A stretch of DNA of 64,000 nt from Leuctra nigra (Eukaryota > Arthropoda > Insecta > Plecoptera > Leuctridae). Location: contig OW203765.1 of NCBI GenBank assembly GCA_934045905.1, positions 28,615,997 through 28,679,996 of the forward strand, written 5' to 3'. Below the pieces are notes generated by a model that worked only from the letters and a program-made list of their open reading frames with translations, searched no databases and was not told where the DNA came from. This document shows positions 49,197-61,363 of this stretch, piece after piece (positions within the stretch are counted from its first letter, which is position 1; every line of letters starts with the position of its first letter). Position numbers and translations under genes: made by a program.

Positions 49197-50011
49197 AATA
49201 GAGTACTCGAGTGCCACGCCCACTAGGCACTTCCGGATTATTTCTGGATTTCTTCTTATGGAAAATAACATGGGGACTTACTTCGATTGCTGGTCATTTA
49301 TAAACAAAACAGAGTTAAGATAATCGCAATGCACCACCATTAAATTCAATCTTTCATTTATAATATTATGTCAACACTTCTCTTCAAATATATACCAAAT
49401 TTAAACTGTTTAAGTTATTAAACAGCTCCAAAGTGCGACGTTGCAATCTACATCAATAATAATTGTAAAACGGCGCAGCGCGATGTCCTGGGTAGCGAGC
49501 TGGCAACTGCGACTTTACAAAAATGAAAAACAAATGAAACAATTTTCAACAATGATGCCAGACCTTGCACGTCAATTTTCGATTGTTGACGAAAAGTAAA
49601 CAAAACTGAAGTATTTCTGTGCTCCTCGAGTTTATACACTGAATCAAGTTCATATTATAGTTATTTAATTTCAAGAAACCATAATACGAGATGTAATGAG
49701 CTGTTGAAATGTAGACTGACAGTTCATTGAAATTACATCTTGCACCGGTGTACACTTTCGTGACGTCATACCCTGTGTAGTGTGTTGTTTAACTTGGAAC
49801 AGTTTAAATTTTGTATATATTTGAAGAGATGTGTTGACATAATATTATAAATGAAAGATTGAATTTAATGGTGGTGCATTGCGATTATCTTAACTCTGTT
49901 TTGTTTATAAATGACCAGCAATCGAAGTAAGTCCCCATGTTATTTTCCATAAGAAGAAATCCAGAAATAATCCGGAAGTGCCTAGTGGGCGTGGCACTCG
50001 AGTACTCTATT
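49197..50011. mobile_element. 815 bp long-TIR element, TA target (Tc1/mariner-like MITE)
   Basis: Terminal inverted repeats of about 210 bp (49201-49410 and 49797-50009) are almost identical. They begin GAGTACTCGAGTGCCACGCC and include ACATGGGGACTTACTTCGAT and TAATGGTGGTGCATTGCGAT (right arm). TA lies directly outside both GAGTACTC ends, which suits a TA target duplication. The interior of about 390 bp has no transposase. Strong arm identity suggests recent activity. The superfamily is inferred from the TA flanks only. Confidence 0.85.
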
Positions 50012-50017
50012 GTAATT

Positions 50018-50146
50018 GGACCCTATTATATAACTTTAAAATTCCCGTTTCTGATGGAATCCGATTCCATGCAATGTTAATCAATATGGCCGTGAATCGG
50101 ATTCCAGCAGAATCGGGAATTTTAGAGTTAGAGAATAGGCCCCCCG
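50018..50146. mobile_element. 129 bp MITE with terminal inverted repeats of about 50 bp
   Basis: The left arm CCTATTATATAACTTTAAAA then TTCCCGTTTCTGATGGAATC pairs with the reversed right arm CCTATTCTCTAACTCTAAAA then TTCCCGATTCTGCTGGAATC. It sits six bases beyond the 815 bp element, so two unrelated MITEs lie side by side. Confidence 0.75.
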
Positions 50147-51573
50147 ATCAATGTTTTGAATCAGGACTGAAGATCGAACTATTTTGAAGAATATAAATGC
50201 GTACAAACTGTTTTACACTGGTAAAATTCGTGTTATTATTTTAAAGTTTCGCTCAAGATTTCATCTACTAGTCTATTCCTTATAAGAAAATGATCCGTGT
50301 CAATTCTGTAAATTTTATTCTGTACTGGCTGTGGATTTTGCCAATTTATACAAGAATGTGTTCCGGGAAGTAAATTTGCATTTCGTCATGCTCCTAAATT
50401 TTTGACAGAGGTTATTGTATTCGCTCTCAACATAGAATCGAGCAGGAGCTGAGAGTATCATTGATACACTCGAATTTTGGAATGTTTGAAAGAAATCGAA
50501 TCGAACAATTGCAATAATTGGGGAAATCGACACCATCCCGGAGGGATTATTTTAACACAATTGTCGTGTACTAAACGGCCTACTAGGGTAAACATAACCT
50601 CAATTGGGGTACATAACAACGTCGCTCTAGGTAAATACCGATCTTCCAGAAGCACAAACCTTAAAATATCATATCACTTAGCAAAACGAGTGAAATTCTT
50701 AAAAAATACAACTTAATTACGCCCGAAAGCATCAGTAATATACTTTCAGTTGCATAAACGTAGTTCTAAACGCTTTTTAATCAAACAGTGTTGCCAACAA
50801 AACGCATTACAGGAGAAAATATCACGACAGCTCCGCACGATGCAGGTCCACCAACATGATTACAATCATAAAACTTAAAAAGCCGATAGCGTATAGACTG
50901 AAACGAAATTTTGTTATGAAAAGCACCATGGATTTTGTGTCGGAATAATGAAAAATATTGTACACACATTTTGTACTAATTTGTTTTTGTTAATAATACA
51001 GGTATTAATTCCATACCGTTACGGTCGAAATGACAGAATAACAAAACATTCCAATAATTTAAAATGATTTCATATTTAATTAGTATTCGAAACTGGTGGT
51101 GTATCGTGATGATAATGCTGGCACGATTCTCGACGACACGTTGTCAATGGTTACATGAACGCTGATGGCATCATAAGCATTGCGAATCATCCAGCCCCGT
51201 GACTGCAGGCAGCCCGCCGTACACCGGTGCTAATTGGGTTGCATGTACTCATTGCAGTACAGGCGTTAACTCAATAGACGAAGTGTATTGAATCACTGCG
51301 GTGCTGTTTACATGATGTTGTGACAATGTTCGAGGTGGGAAAAGTATGATTTCGTTAGTTTGTGGATAATTCGTAGTGGTTTGATGGATATTTTCATGAT
51401 TTTGATCAGTAATTGAAGTTGTGTTCAATGTGATGACTCCGTAGAATGAACTGTGGAAATACGTGATGATACGAAACTAATATTTAGGTTACTTTTCAAT
51501 TGATAATTTATTTGAAATATGTCTTTTTTTGTAATTCCAACACTTTTAAATAGTTGGTATAACCATTACTAAA
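50147..51573. other. No gene seen
   Basis: AT-rich; 51110-51260 is slightly GC-richer. A CAG/GTATTA splice-like junction at 51000 has a weak tract. Confidence 0.45.
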
Positions 51574-51846
51574 TATTCCATTTTATTCACCTTAAATTTT
51601 AAATTTTATAGTTACAAAATCTAACAAAATTCGAGTCCTGCAAATCTAGTACAAGAATCCATTTAAAATGGTATATTCCATTTTATTCACTTTAAATTTT
51701 TAAATTTTATAGTTACAAATCTAACAAAAATACAATCTAGTACAATTGAATCCATTTAAAGAAATGGTAGATTCCATTGTATTCACTTTAAATTTTACAT
51801 TTTAAAATCTAACAAAAATACAGGTCATGCAAATCTAGTACAAGAA
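51574..51846 (+). repeat. Tandem repeat, three units of about 100 bp
   Basis: Units start at about 51574, 51674 and 51772 with ATTCCATTTTATTCAC, then CTTTAAATTTTAAATTTTAT, then AAATCTAACAAAAATAC and a CAAATCTAGTACAA block. The third unit is shorter. AT-rich and non-coding. Confidence 0.85.
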
Positions 51847-53863
51847 GTGTCTTTTTGTGTTTTATAAAAAAATATGTCTATGAAAATCTGTTTTTATTTA
51901 GGGTTTTTGTATATTATCTACAAAATCTAACTATTTTAATAAAAAGTTGAGTCTTATTGCATTAACTTTATCGGGAAATTGGAACTATCTCGGCACGACC
52001 AAGGAAGCGCACGACAAAAACATCTGCTATATTGTTTCTCTGGTTCCATTTCTATTGAATAAACCGCTCACACCTGACAGCTTCCAGCACATTGTCTTCA
52101 CCACACGATTAATCCACCTACCAAACACATCGTCACTACCGGGTCAAATGTCAGCCATGCTTCCACGGCCATTAGAATCGATTACAATCCGTGATCGGGT
52201 GGGCCGTGCTTGACCTTGAACGCTGCGGATAGCTACAGGAAGAGCGATCTAGAATGCCGTGAGAACAATATTGGCGATCGTTATCTTGTCGAATATGTTT
52301 AGCCGATAGGCGATCACGATTATTGGAACGATTCGATACAGAATTGCCAGATGTGCATAGTTTATGCATCTTTATGCAGTTAGCACGGTATGTACTGCAG
52401 GCTATAGAATGCATTTTTAACACATTCCGGTTTTTGAACAATGGAAAATATGCTGTTCAGATTTGGAATGACACGGTTTTCTGATTATATAGCCTATTTA
52501 AATTAAGATACTCCCTTATGGGAGCTTAGGTCATTGTTCCTTTATGCTGGTAATGCACTTTGGTTACAGCATTTGTCATGACTTATATGGAATTATATAC
52601 AATTATAATATCCAGTTCTTGTTTTATTTTTGTTCTTTTGTAACTCATATATGCTTGATTTTAGAAATCTAATTTTTTAGCCTACAAATGTGGAGGGGGA
52701 ATACAACTACAAATTAAATAATCATCAACGAAAATTGTGTTAGTGATTGATTAATGAGCAGATTTTAAAAGATGAAGTACACAAAAATGCTCAATTTCTT
52801 ATGAAGTATCCAGATTGGTTGAGTTTTCGTCTTTAAATGGACCTTTGACAAATTACAGCTGTAAAATTCGTAGTTATCCCCAGAAATTTATTATTTTCAT
52901 GAAGGCTTCCAATTTTCGTTATGTAAAGATAGTACTTACTTTATTTGGGTAGATAACCCATCAAAAAGTGTTACTTCTGTCAAAGTGAAGGTACGTGAAC
53001 GAGTCGAGTTGTTTCTTTCACATCAGTTTGCTGCACTTCTTCTCGACACAAACATATCTCGATCGAAATGCAACGTCATCGAGCATTCTGATCGATGCAG
53101 ATATCGATTCATCGATCTCGACGGATCTCAAGAGAAACTATTTTCACGTCGCATTGAATAAAACTGTGACCTCTTTTCTCGGAATGCATCGTGGATCTAG
53201 ATACAGTCTAATCTTGCTAGACATAACCGACGTCAATGTTGAGGATTCGACGAGCTTAACGTCCCAGGTTCGATCTCCGTCGCTGTCTCCTCGTTGCTAT
53301 GCAACAGTTCCAATAAGTGCTGACGTTGAGTGATATTGCCAGGTACATTCCACATGTACGTCGAGAGAACGGCGGTAGAATATAAATAAAATGCTCCAAT
53401 TCTTGGGAAATGCATGCGCTTTTACAACTTTTGTTGTCAAATGTCATGTTAAATTGATTTGATGTCAGGTTTGGGGACATGACAACTTACTGAATTGTGT
53501 ACATTTTCCTTTAGCCATATTGGAGATTTTCCGAACTTTCATAATTTCGAGATAGTATACTCAAGAAATCGGAATATATCTTTGAGCTCCAGGCCTGCCC
53601 AAAGTGCAATCTATTTGAGCGAAATAATAAAATTTTAGTAAATTTATTATTTTTGTAGGTTATGTGCCAGGAAGATATATTAAAAAGGGCAACCATACAG
53701 CTGGTTTTTAAACACGTTTTGTGCTCACAACCCTCATAAGTTAGTTTATCTAGATTGTTTTTACTTCATCATTATTACAAATATTGTAATATATACCTTC
53801 ACATCACTATTGTAGTACACTCAACAATACATCACGTACTAAAGAACATTTTGCCATACCGTT

Positions 53864-53890
53864 GGCTCCATTACTAACTACTCTATAACA
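53864..53890 (+). repeat. T-family dispersed repeat core, diverged
   Basis: GGCTCCATTACTAACTACTC then TATAACA, sharing the first 19 bases with the 59391 copy. Confidence 0.5.
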
Positions 53891-54167
53891 ATGTAGCTTA
53901 ATTCAACCCATTCACACTCTGACGTTTTTACTACCACGCAACCCAACACTATGATATTGTCTCCCTACAGCATTTCACTTAGCCCATGACAAAGAAGTTT
54001 CACAGCCTCCCTGCACTAAACTGGACCACATCTCGGATGAAAGATGATCTCGTCGTGTGGCCAGCGAACAGTAGCGTCATTGAAGATGACTTGCAGCTTC
54101 CGCTGACATCCTGTCCAGAGAGAGAGAGTGTTTTTACGCACGGGAATTAGGGTTAGATGAATTAGGG

Positions 54168-54226
54168 GGATCGCCGAGATTGCTTTGGTTTTAGTGTGCC
54201 GACTCTTGGTTCGAATCTCGGCGTTG
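54168..54226 (+). repeat. tRNA-like segment with B-box-like motif
   Basis: CTTGGTTCGAATCTCGGCG (54206-54224) has a good B-box-like core. The upstream CGCCGAGATT (54172-54181) is complementary to AATCTCGGCG, giving a short stem, but the spacing is not that of a tRNA. Confidence 0.3.
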
Positions 54227-57200
54227 GTGATGATGGACATTTAACTGGATAGAGTAAGAGATAATGTTGTTTTGTGGCGCTTAACAGCGAGGTTATCAGC
54301 GCCAAAAATCGACAATTAAAATGAACAAATTTGAAATACGAGAATTTGTAAATTTCAAGATAGGTAATAGGGAATTGAAGTGAAGTTTAGATTTTTGAAT
54401 AATAAATATTTTATGAAAGTTGAGATGTTGTTGAAGACAGATGTGGTATTATTTTTGTTGTGTGATGAATAATTTTCAAGGAACGAATGTACAAAGTTTG
54501 GTAGATTGTAGCTGTCCATGAAACACAATTTGACGTCACACGCCGAGTCGGGCCGTATTGATAATGTTAGCCAGAGCCGGTTCTATGCATCCCGTAACAC
54601 AGGGAGTGAAATGTCGAAATTAATTAAATTAATTAAATTAATTATGGGAAATATATGAATTTAAAAATATAATAAAATTTCACATTACTCTTTGAGGCTA
54701 TTCTGTACTTATAAACAAAATATAATCTCAACATTCACATATTCCCCATTGCCGAGTTGAAATGGCCAATTTGACTGCTGAATTTAATTGGAAAACAGTA
54801 AATGCGTTAGGGTTTATTTTTTAAATTATAGTGCCTCGCAAATTAATTTGATTAAATCTTATCATCATCTTTCAATTCATGTTATTAGTTTTATTACGCC
54901 TATAAACGTATAAGCTGCTATAAAGTACCATAATTTCTCAATTTGGAAGGACATCCCAAAGTCAATTTCATCGTTAATTTCGCCGTCAATTTCAAGGTGC
55001 CTTTAGTTCCTTTAAAACGTTTGTGCGTGATTTTGTCTGACAAGGAAATCCACATCAAACTCCCCGAAATTATATTTAACAACCTGCAATCATTGCGAAT
55101 GACATGATGACATCTGTATAAAGCCAACGACATCTGCCGTTCAAATACACAACCATTCAAATGACTAAATAACAATACAAATACAATGCTTTGTCATTTC
55201 AAACGACAAACAATACTTTTTCTTGCGGATGGCTGTTTTTCTGTCGTCACGTTTAAGTCTTCAGTTTCATTTTCATTTGATGGACTTTATTATGAAGCTT
55301 GTTACAATCTGGTTTGAATGTGAAACAATATGTATAGAAATCAAAATGATTGATAGTTTCAATGAGATTAATATTTGTGGAGACATTTTCCCGAGTGAAT
55401 GAAAAGTTTTTGATGCGGTCGGAAAATGAGGAAAACTCGTGTGCGCTTTTCACGAAGGAAGCATCATTATTCATCACGTGCATGGAAAAACAAGGAAATG
55501 GACGGAAAACGGGGTGAAAAACGCTCGCGTGGAAAGTGTGAGATTAAGTGTAGGTTTTCATGCGTGCGTTGTTGAGGAAAAACTGTTGTTTGTTGTTAGA
55601 CCCTTAATTTTAACGAACTGGAACAATTTTTAGTCGCATTTTTTTAGTCGTAAGTTATACGTCACTGACGTGTCCACATTCTTGGAAGTTCCATCAACTG
55701 TCAAAGAAACCTACGAGTTACTTAAACAATACGGTTTTCTAGGTTTACCTATTCCAAACTCTGACAATAATCTAAGAAGAAAATAGACAGATCAGTACTG
55801 AAAGTAGATCCCCAATAGGGATCTTATAAGACTTATTCCCATAAGAAATATAAAAATCATTTTTTTAATTTCCTAACTACATAAACTAAATTACTAGACA
55901 AACTTTCTTGGTTTCCCTCCAATTTTCAACGTGAATCATCAAAAGGAAATGTATGTGACATCTTTTTATAATGATAAAGTTGAGCGAATTGAGTCAAGTT
56001 AGCCGATTTATTGTTCTTCATAAATACATTTACTAATTTAACTATAGTAACTTTCTACTCTTTTTGGTGGTTTTGAAATTTGGAGGCTTCTTTGCTGCCA
56101 AATTCAGACATTAACGCAAGTTTTAGTATACGACAATAACTGGACGAAATGATTAGTGTCAAATTCGGTTTAAAAAATGTAACTTTTCACTCTATCCTTT
56201 TAGTTTAGAAGGAGTTGGTGCGGTATTTTTCCAAGTCTCCTTCGCGTGATCTAAATGTTGCCTGGAATTGTTTCCCTTCCATCATCCAAACATCCTTTGT
56301 GTACCATTCGCTTCCCATAATGAGCTTCCTCCTCCACCTGCTCATCATATCCATGCTCTGATTAGAAATCTCGGAGATGACGAATCAAACCCTCCCCTAT
56401 CGCAGCATCCACTTGCTCCTGTCTATTGTCATCTCTCGTGGACCCCCCGCAGAGATCTCGTCTCGTTTTAATGAGGAGTTGCGACTAATTACCACCTGGA
56501 TGACGGGAGCGCTGCGAGCGTTATTGGTTCAAGTCCCCTGGTTGAGTATTAGGGTTGTTTGACAAAAATCATTCTCATTGTTCTATTATTAATCAAGGAT
56601 TATGAAGTAGGTATATCATCAAATTGTATAAACGAATACCTTAATCCAGTTTTGTATACCTTACACTTTACAGCATATACCAGAATCTAAATTAAATTTC
56701 GCAATTTTTTAGGGATTTTATTACTTTTAAGTAGTCAATGTATTTAGAAGTAAAAAGCTCAACCATTCAGATTTACCGGACTTCACGGAGAACTTTTGAG
56801 AACTTTGAAGCTATTGAATCGCATACTCCACCGTTTGTAGATACTTCCAATTTTCCCGTGGTGGATTACGTTTTATTGGCAATGTACGTTTTATTTCGTA
56901 CTTATATTACAATGCTTTTTTTGGTTTTTCGATATTTCCTTTTTTTCTAAACGTTCCAAAGGACAGCACTTTCCCAAAATGAAAATAGTCGTAGGTTTTA
57001 CTTTTGTAAAATGTTTAAAAACGTAACGTGAGCACCTACACGTAGAAGTGGATGGGAATTGGAAGGGCCGATGACTTTAGTTTTCCGTCACGAATGTGGA
57101 ATAATTGGCACAAAGTCGGCGACACGTGACTGAGGTGTGGGCAGATTAATTACATTCGGCGTTATTTCTCAAAGAAATGTGGCATCCGCATTATTGTAGG

Positions 57201-57538
57201 AGTAAAGAGCTCAACAAGCGTGTAGTTTCCAATTGTCTGCAATCATAAAAGTTTATAATTTTGAACAATTATCTATTGGACGAGCAATGAGTAAGAGATA
57301 GCAGAATTTCAACCTCTTTTAGAGGTCTCACAGTGTAATTTGTCAGCTATATTGGTACATATTGTGCCATATTGTGCCATATTCGCACATTTGTTTTATA
57401 TTGTAGTGCAATACAATTTGGTTACGATAAACACTCGCTGAAGCTTCTACAAGATTCGAAGGAGTTATGTTATTGATCACTGAGCAGTGGAATGGGTTGT
57501 GGTTGATTGCTTTCAATTTTAATAGTGTATTGTTAAAG

Positions 57539-57550
57539 AAATCGTTCATA
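57539..57550. repeat. Target-site duplication, left copy
   Basis: AAATCGTTCATA, identical to 59316-59327 on the other side of the LINE. It directly abuts the (TA)n tail, so the exact inner edge is uncertain by a few bases because the duplication itself ends in ATA. Confidence 0.85.
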
Positions 57551-59315
57551 TATATATATATATATATATTGTGAGTATTTTACAGCACAGGCCGTTTCTC
57601 ACACCCCAATCGCCACCTCTCCTTGTCCATCCAACCATCTTCCAGCAAGTTTCTTCTCCCCATTGCCTCCTTTACATCTTCTTGCCATTCTCTCGGCGGT
57701 CGGCCCCTTTTCCTCCTCTCTGGAGGGGTCCAATGCCATATCTTCAGGGGCCACCTATGGGGATCCATTCTTCTTAAGTGTCCATACCAGCACAATCTCC
57801 TTCGCTCTATCTCCTCTACCACTGTTTCTTCCTTCTTCATCCATCTCCGTATCTGTTCATTCCTAATATGCTCAATTCTTGACACCCTACAACTTCTTCT
57901 GAGCGCATCCATTTCAACCGCCATCAACCTCTCTTTATCCCTCTTCGTTACTTCCCAGGTCTCAGATCCGTATGTAAGAATACTTTGTACAATGCTGCTA
58001 TAAATTCTATTCTTTGTAGGCTTCTGCAGTTGTTCAGACCACCACATCGAGTTCAGCTTCTGAACCGCTTGTCTTCCCTGGATTATCCGGCTGCTAATAT
58101 CTCTCCGACTACTTCCCTCCGATGAAAAAATAGATCCTAAGTACTTATACTCTCGGCACTCTTTCACTTCCTTCCCATCCACGTCCATGTCATTACCTTC
58201 TCCCCCTACCACCAAGTATTTGGTCTTGTCAAAATTGATTTTTAAACCCCATTTTTCGTATGTTTCTGATAATTTCCGCATCATATAATTGCAGTCGTCC
58301 TCGTCCAATGCAACCACTACTTGGTCATCAGCAAAGAGAAGGGAATGCAGGTAATCTCCATTCACAGGCACACCCATCCATCTACACTTGGCTTGCCATT
58401 CTTGCAAAACCTTATCTATATAGATTTTGAATAGAGAAGGTGAGAGGCAGCACCCTTGACGCAAACCCTTCGTAATCTCGAAGCTACTGGACATGCGATT
58501 TCCTACTTTCACTACACTCCTCTGTCCTTCATACAGGTCTCTTATGGTGTCCACATATGCATGAGGAATAGTGCTGTCGTATAACACCTCAAACATCCTT
58601 TTTAACGGCACTGTGTCATACGCTTTTTCTAGATCTACAAACACCAAATGAGTCTCCCTGCCTCTCGCTACCCTTTTTTGCACTAGCTGCCTCAAGGTGA
58701 AAATATTATCCACACATGAGCGCCCCGCTGTGAAACCGCACTGTTCTTCTCCAATGGTAACTTCTTGCTCCAATCTAGTCTTTATAATACGCCCATACAA
58801 TCTTCCAATAGATGCAGTTACGTTGATTCCTCTATAATTATGACAGTCCGTTCGGGATCCTTTCTTGTAGATAGAGCTCATGTATCCAACCTTCCACTCT
58901 TCTGGTACATGCTCAGCGTCAATCAAGCATCTATTAAAGATGTCTTGTAGGATTTCTATGACTCCTTCTGGACTATTCTTCACCAATTCTATTGAAACAT
59001 TTCCAGGGCCTGGTGCTCTCCCATTCTTTGTGCGTCTCAGGGCTTGGTAAATTTCTCTCTTGGTTATTACACCAATTGCTACATTCTGCCTCTGCCTTGG
59101 TAAGATATTCCACCCTTGCATGTACTCATTCCGATCTTCGTTTAACATTTTCTCGTAGTACCCCCTCCACTCTTCTATCCCAATCATCTGTACCTTGGAT
59201 TTATATTGCGTATCCTGCCTCAAATCCTTAATAGTCTTCCATGCTTCTCTAGCCCTAGTACCTCCTATATGTCTATCAATTTCATCGCACCTTTTATTCC
59301 AGGCTTCATTTCTTC
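57551..59315 (-). mobile_element. 5'-truncated RTE-like non-LTR retrotransposon (LINE)
   Basis: The element lies on the minus strand and is framed by a perfect 12 bp direct repeat (AAATCGTTCATA at 57539-57550 and 59316-59327), which I read as the target-site duplication. Its 3' end has a very short tail after the stop codon (about 29 bp) finishing in a (TA)n microsatellite instead of poly(A). A microsatellite end with almost no 3' UTR is typical of RTE-clade LINEs. The 5' end falls inside the linker between endonuclease and reverse transcriptase, so the endonuclease half is missing, as expected for incomplete target-primed reverse transcription. The reverse transcriptase frame is uninterrupted, suggesting a fairly young insertion. 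Clade assignment is by motif and tail, not by a search. Confidence 0.93.
57580..59313 (-). pseudogene. Reverse transcriptase ORF of the truncated LINE (endonuclease part missing)
   Basis: The frame is open from the element junction (an upstream TGA overlaps the target-site duplication at 59314-59316) to a TAA at 57580-57582. There is no ATG at its head: the nearest start-like codon is TTG at 59223, and the frame continues about 30 residues upstream with linker sequence. Counting from that TTG codon, the reverse transcriptase shows the catalytic aspartate in FVDLEKAYDTV (D197), the GLRQGCCLSPSLF motif (253-265) and the LLFADD box (D299, D300), so the catalytic triad is intact. The C-terminal part holds the RRRLCWYGHLRRMD block (474-487) and a basic KRGRPPREWQ stretch (505-514) common in RTE-type and related insect LINEs. 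It would copy LINE RNA at nicked DNA in the nucleus, but without its endonuclease and promoter this copy is presumably dead. It resembles no host gene. Confidence 0.9.
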
Positions 59316-59327
59316 AAATCGTTCATA
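59316..59327. repeat. Target-site duplication, right copy
   Basis: AAATCGTTCATA, a perfect 12/12 match to 57539-57550, lying just outside the truncated 5' end of the LINE. Confidence 0.85.
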
Positions 59328-59390
59328 CATATCATTATTGTAGTATTAGACGAGAGTTAATACGTATAATTTTCTTCTTTAGGCACTCTA

Positions 59391-59420
59391 GGCTCCATTA
59401 CTAACTACTGTGTAACCACC
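59391..59420 (+). repeat. T-family dispersed repeat core
   Basis: 30/30 match in opposite orientation to 3207-3236, lying 64 bp beyond the right target-site duplication of the LINE. Confidence 0.6.
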
Positions 59421-60625
59421 GACTTATTCCAACGCGCGTTCATATTTTTGAAATATTAGTATTTTTTTGTTTAGTTCATTTGTTGATAAAATAAGGGGGA
59501 TCCCCGATTGTAAGTTGAAAATAAATCGATTTTAAAATTCCCACCCAATTCGCATCTTTTTTGCTCCGCAATTGCTCGTTATCCTCAGCATCTCGGAACA
59601 ATATTGTTTTTATGGCCGCCTAATGAATCGCCCTGTGTTTTTGTGTGATCCTGTTGGCATGGTGATCGATGGTGGATGATCGGTGGAGTGTTGATTCAAT
59701 CGTCAGAGATCTGCTCTCGTTGGCGTACGCAAACACCCGTCTGAAACGCATGTTATTGTGCGTGCGTCGAGACCGAATGGAATGGAAATGAGCGGGATGT
59801 TTTTATTGTAAGTTAACAATACCCTAAAGCGAGTCTTTTACTTTGTTGTGTTTTGAACTGAACCCAAGGGGGAGGTTTAATGATTATTGGGTGAGTTTAT
59901 GTTTTTAGTGTTCGATTTCTGAAGACAAAAAATAAATTCGATTGTTACAAAATTGTTCTATTTTGAACTGTTTCACGATTATAATAATGATTGGCGATTG
60001 ATGATGTGATAAACAAAGGTTTGTTATTTAGATTGAGAAAGCGGCCGTGATCCTCAATTGGAACTATACCTTCATTTACTCTCGACTTAGAAGTAAAGGA
60101 TCTACATAAACAATAAACTAGCTGTCACCACCATAATTGTCAGTTGTTTGAATCTGATGTATTTATAAATTTCTGCACTTTCTAAAGTTGTTTTTTAAGT
60201 TACGGAACTCCAGTAAAGAAGGTGTTTCTATAGTTCGTCCAGTATCGTCAGGCACCTTTGAAAGTGTACAACAATTAGTTGTGAGTGCAGTGCACCATGA
60301 GCTTTAGGCTGTTTTGTGATGCGAAAATGTTTTAGCGGATATATAACAAGGTATTGGGGGTGCCAAACTGTTTGACACTGCCCTGAAGGTCCTCTGTTAG
60401 TATGTAGATCAGTGGTTAGCACGCAAACCCAGTTTCATTATAGAACATAGCAAATACGGGGTTTGTTTATATTAGGATTCGTTCCTTTTGACTCTTTTAT
60501 CTCTGTTCTCTTTTGATTGTTGGCGCGAACCATTATACGCTGTCTCTGATCGAACTGAAAATTTTCAGACGTGTAATTACCATTCCTTTGAGCTGTGAAG
60601 TTTTTGAACACAATCCTCTGATTAG

Positions 60626-60656
60626 TTCTGTACCTCAGAGGTAGAAGGCCGGAAGT
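60626..60656 (+). repeat. Solitary P-family MITE end
   Basis: TTCTGTACCTCAGAGGTAGA followed by AGGCCGGAAGTC, a near-perfect terminal sequence. The family interior and the second terminus were not found downstream. Confidence 0.65.
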
Positions 60657-61330
60657 CTTTCAATACCACCTCGATCAAAATTATATGCTTTACAGCTGTT
60701 ATCGAAGGTCTACTTTAGATCGTCAACTTCCCATCGAATACGAAGGCTCGCTTATCAACGCGTTTACAGAGCGTTTTCTTGGTAGGAAAAGACACATTTT
60801 CACCACACACTGCTGCGACGGTCTGAAAGGAAGTAGCCAAACTCCACATTAAATTTCCTTCGATTTTCATCTTCCCCGTCACCCGCTTGGCTTATTCTGA
60901 AAAATCGCAGTCCATTTCCCTCTTATTTCCTCAGACTTATTGGTCCATAGGTAAATATTCCCCTTCCGAAAAATATGAAATATATTCTTTCTCGTGCATG
61001 CAAATTACCGGGATCAGGCTGAAGATACAGCTCCCCCTCTTCCCCCCTCCCCCCACGCATGAAAATCACGGAGCGCGCTTTCCCATCCATGAAAACATAG
61101 TTTTTCCTACGAGGAAAATGACCGTCGATTTTTCCCCATGTGGAATAATTTTCACGCATGATTCACTCCACATCATCTTGAGCTGGTGATTCGTGATGGA
61201 AACATAACTTACAGTTGTATTCGAAGACTGAGAAACAAACCCATGAGTTCTATATTCTTAGGGAGCAGTTGCCCAATGAAATTACGAAACCTCATAGAGG
61301 AAGACGATGGTGAATGCTCGAAGCATAGAG

Positions 61331-61363
61331 ATGTACCATTTCTGTATTTATCTGTAGGTATGT
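61331..61363 (+). promoter_or_regulatory. Weak candidate ratchet point
   Basis: CCATTTCTGTATTTATCTGTAG joined to GTATGT (junction 61357/61358). The tract is less pyrimidine-rich and the donor is not GTAAG. Listed because it lies on the same strand as the two stronger sites. Confidence 0.2.

Larger units (their letters stand above)
51847..57538. other. No gene seen
   Basis: AT-rich with scattered mild GC-richer patches (51960-52350, 53030-53340, 56260-56540). TTGACCTTGAA at 52210 is a nuclear-receptor-type half site in reverse. 53260-53285 has a B-box-like CCCAGGTTCGATCTCC. An AATTAATTAAATTAATTA run lies at 54617-54640. Confidence 0.45.

Noticed and set aside
57623..58003. 126-residue plus-strand frame and other plus-strand frames within the LINE
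   Set aside because: Antisense shadows of the reverse transcriptase frame.
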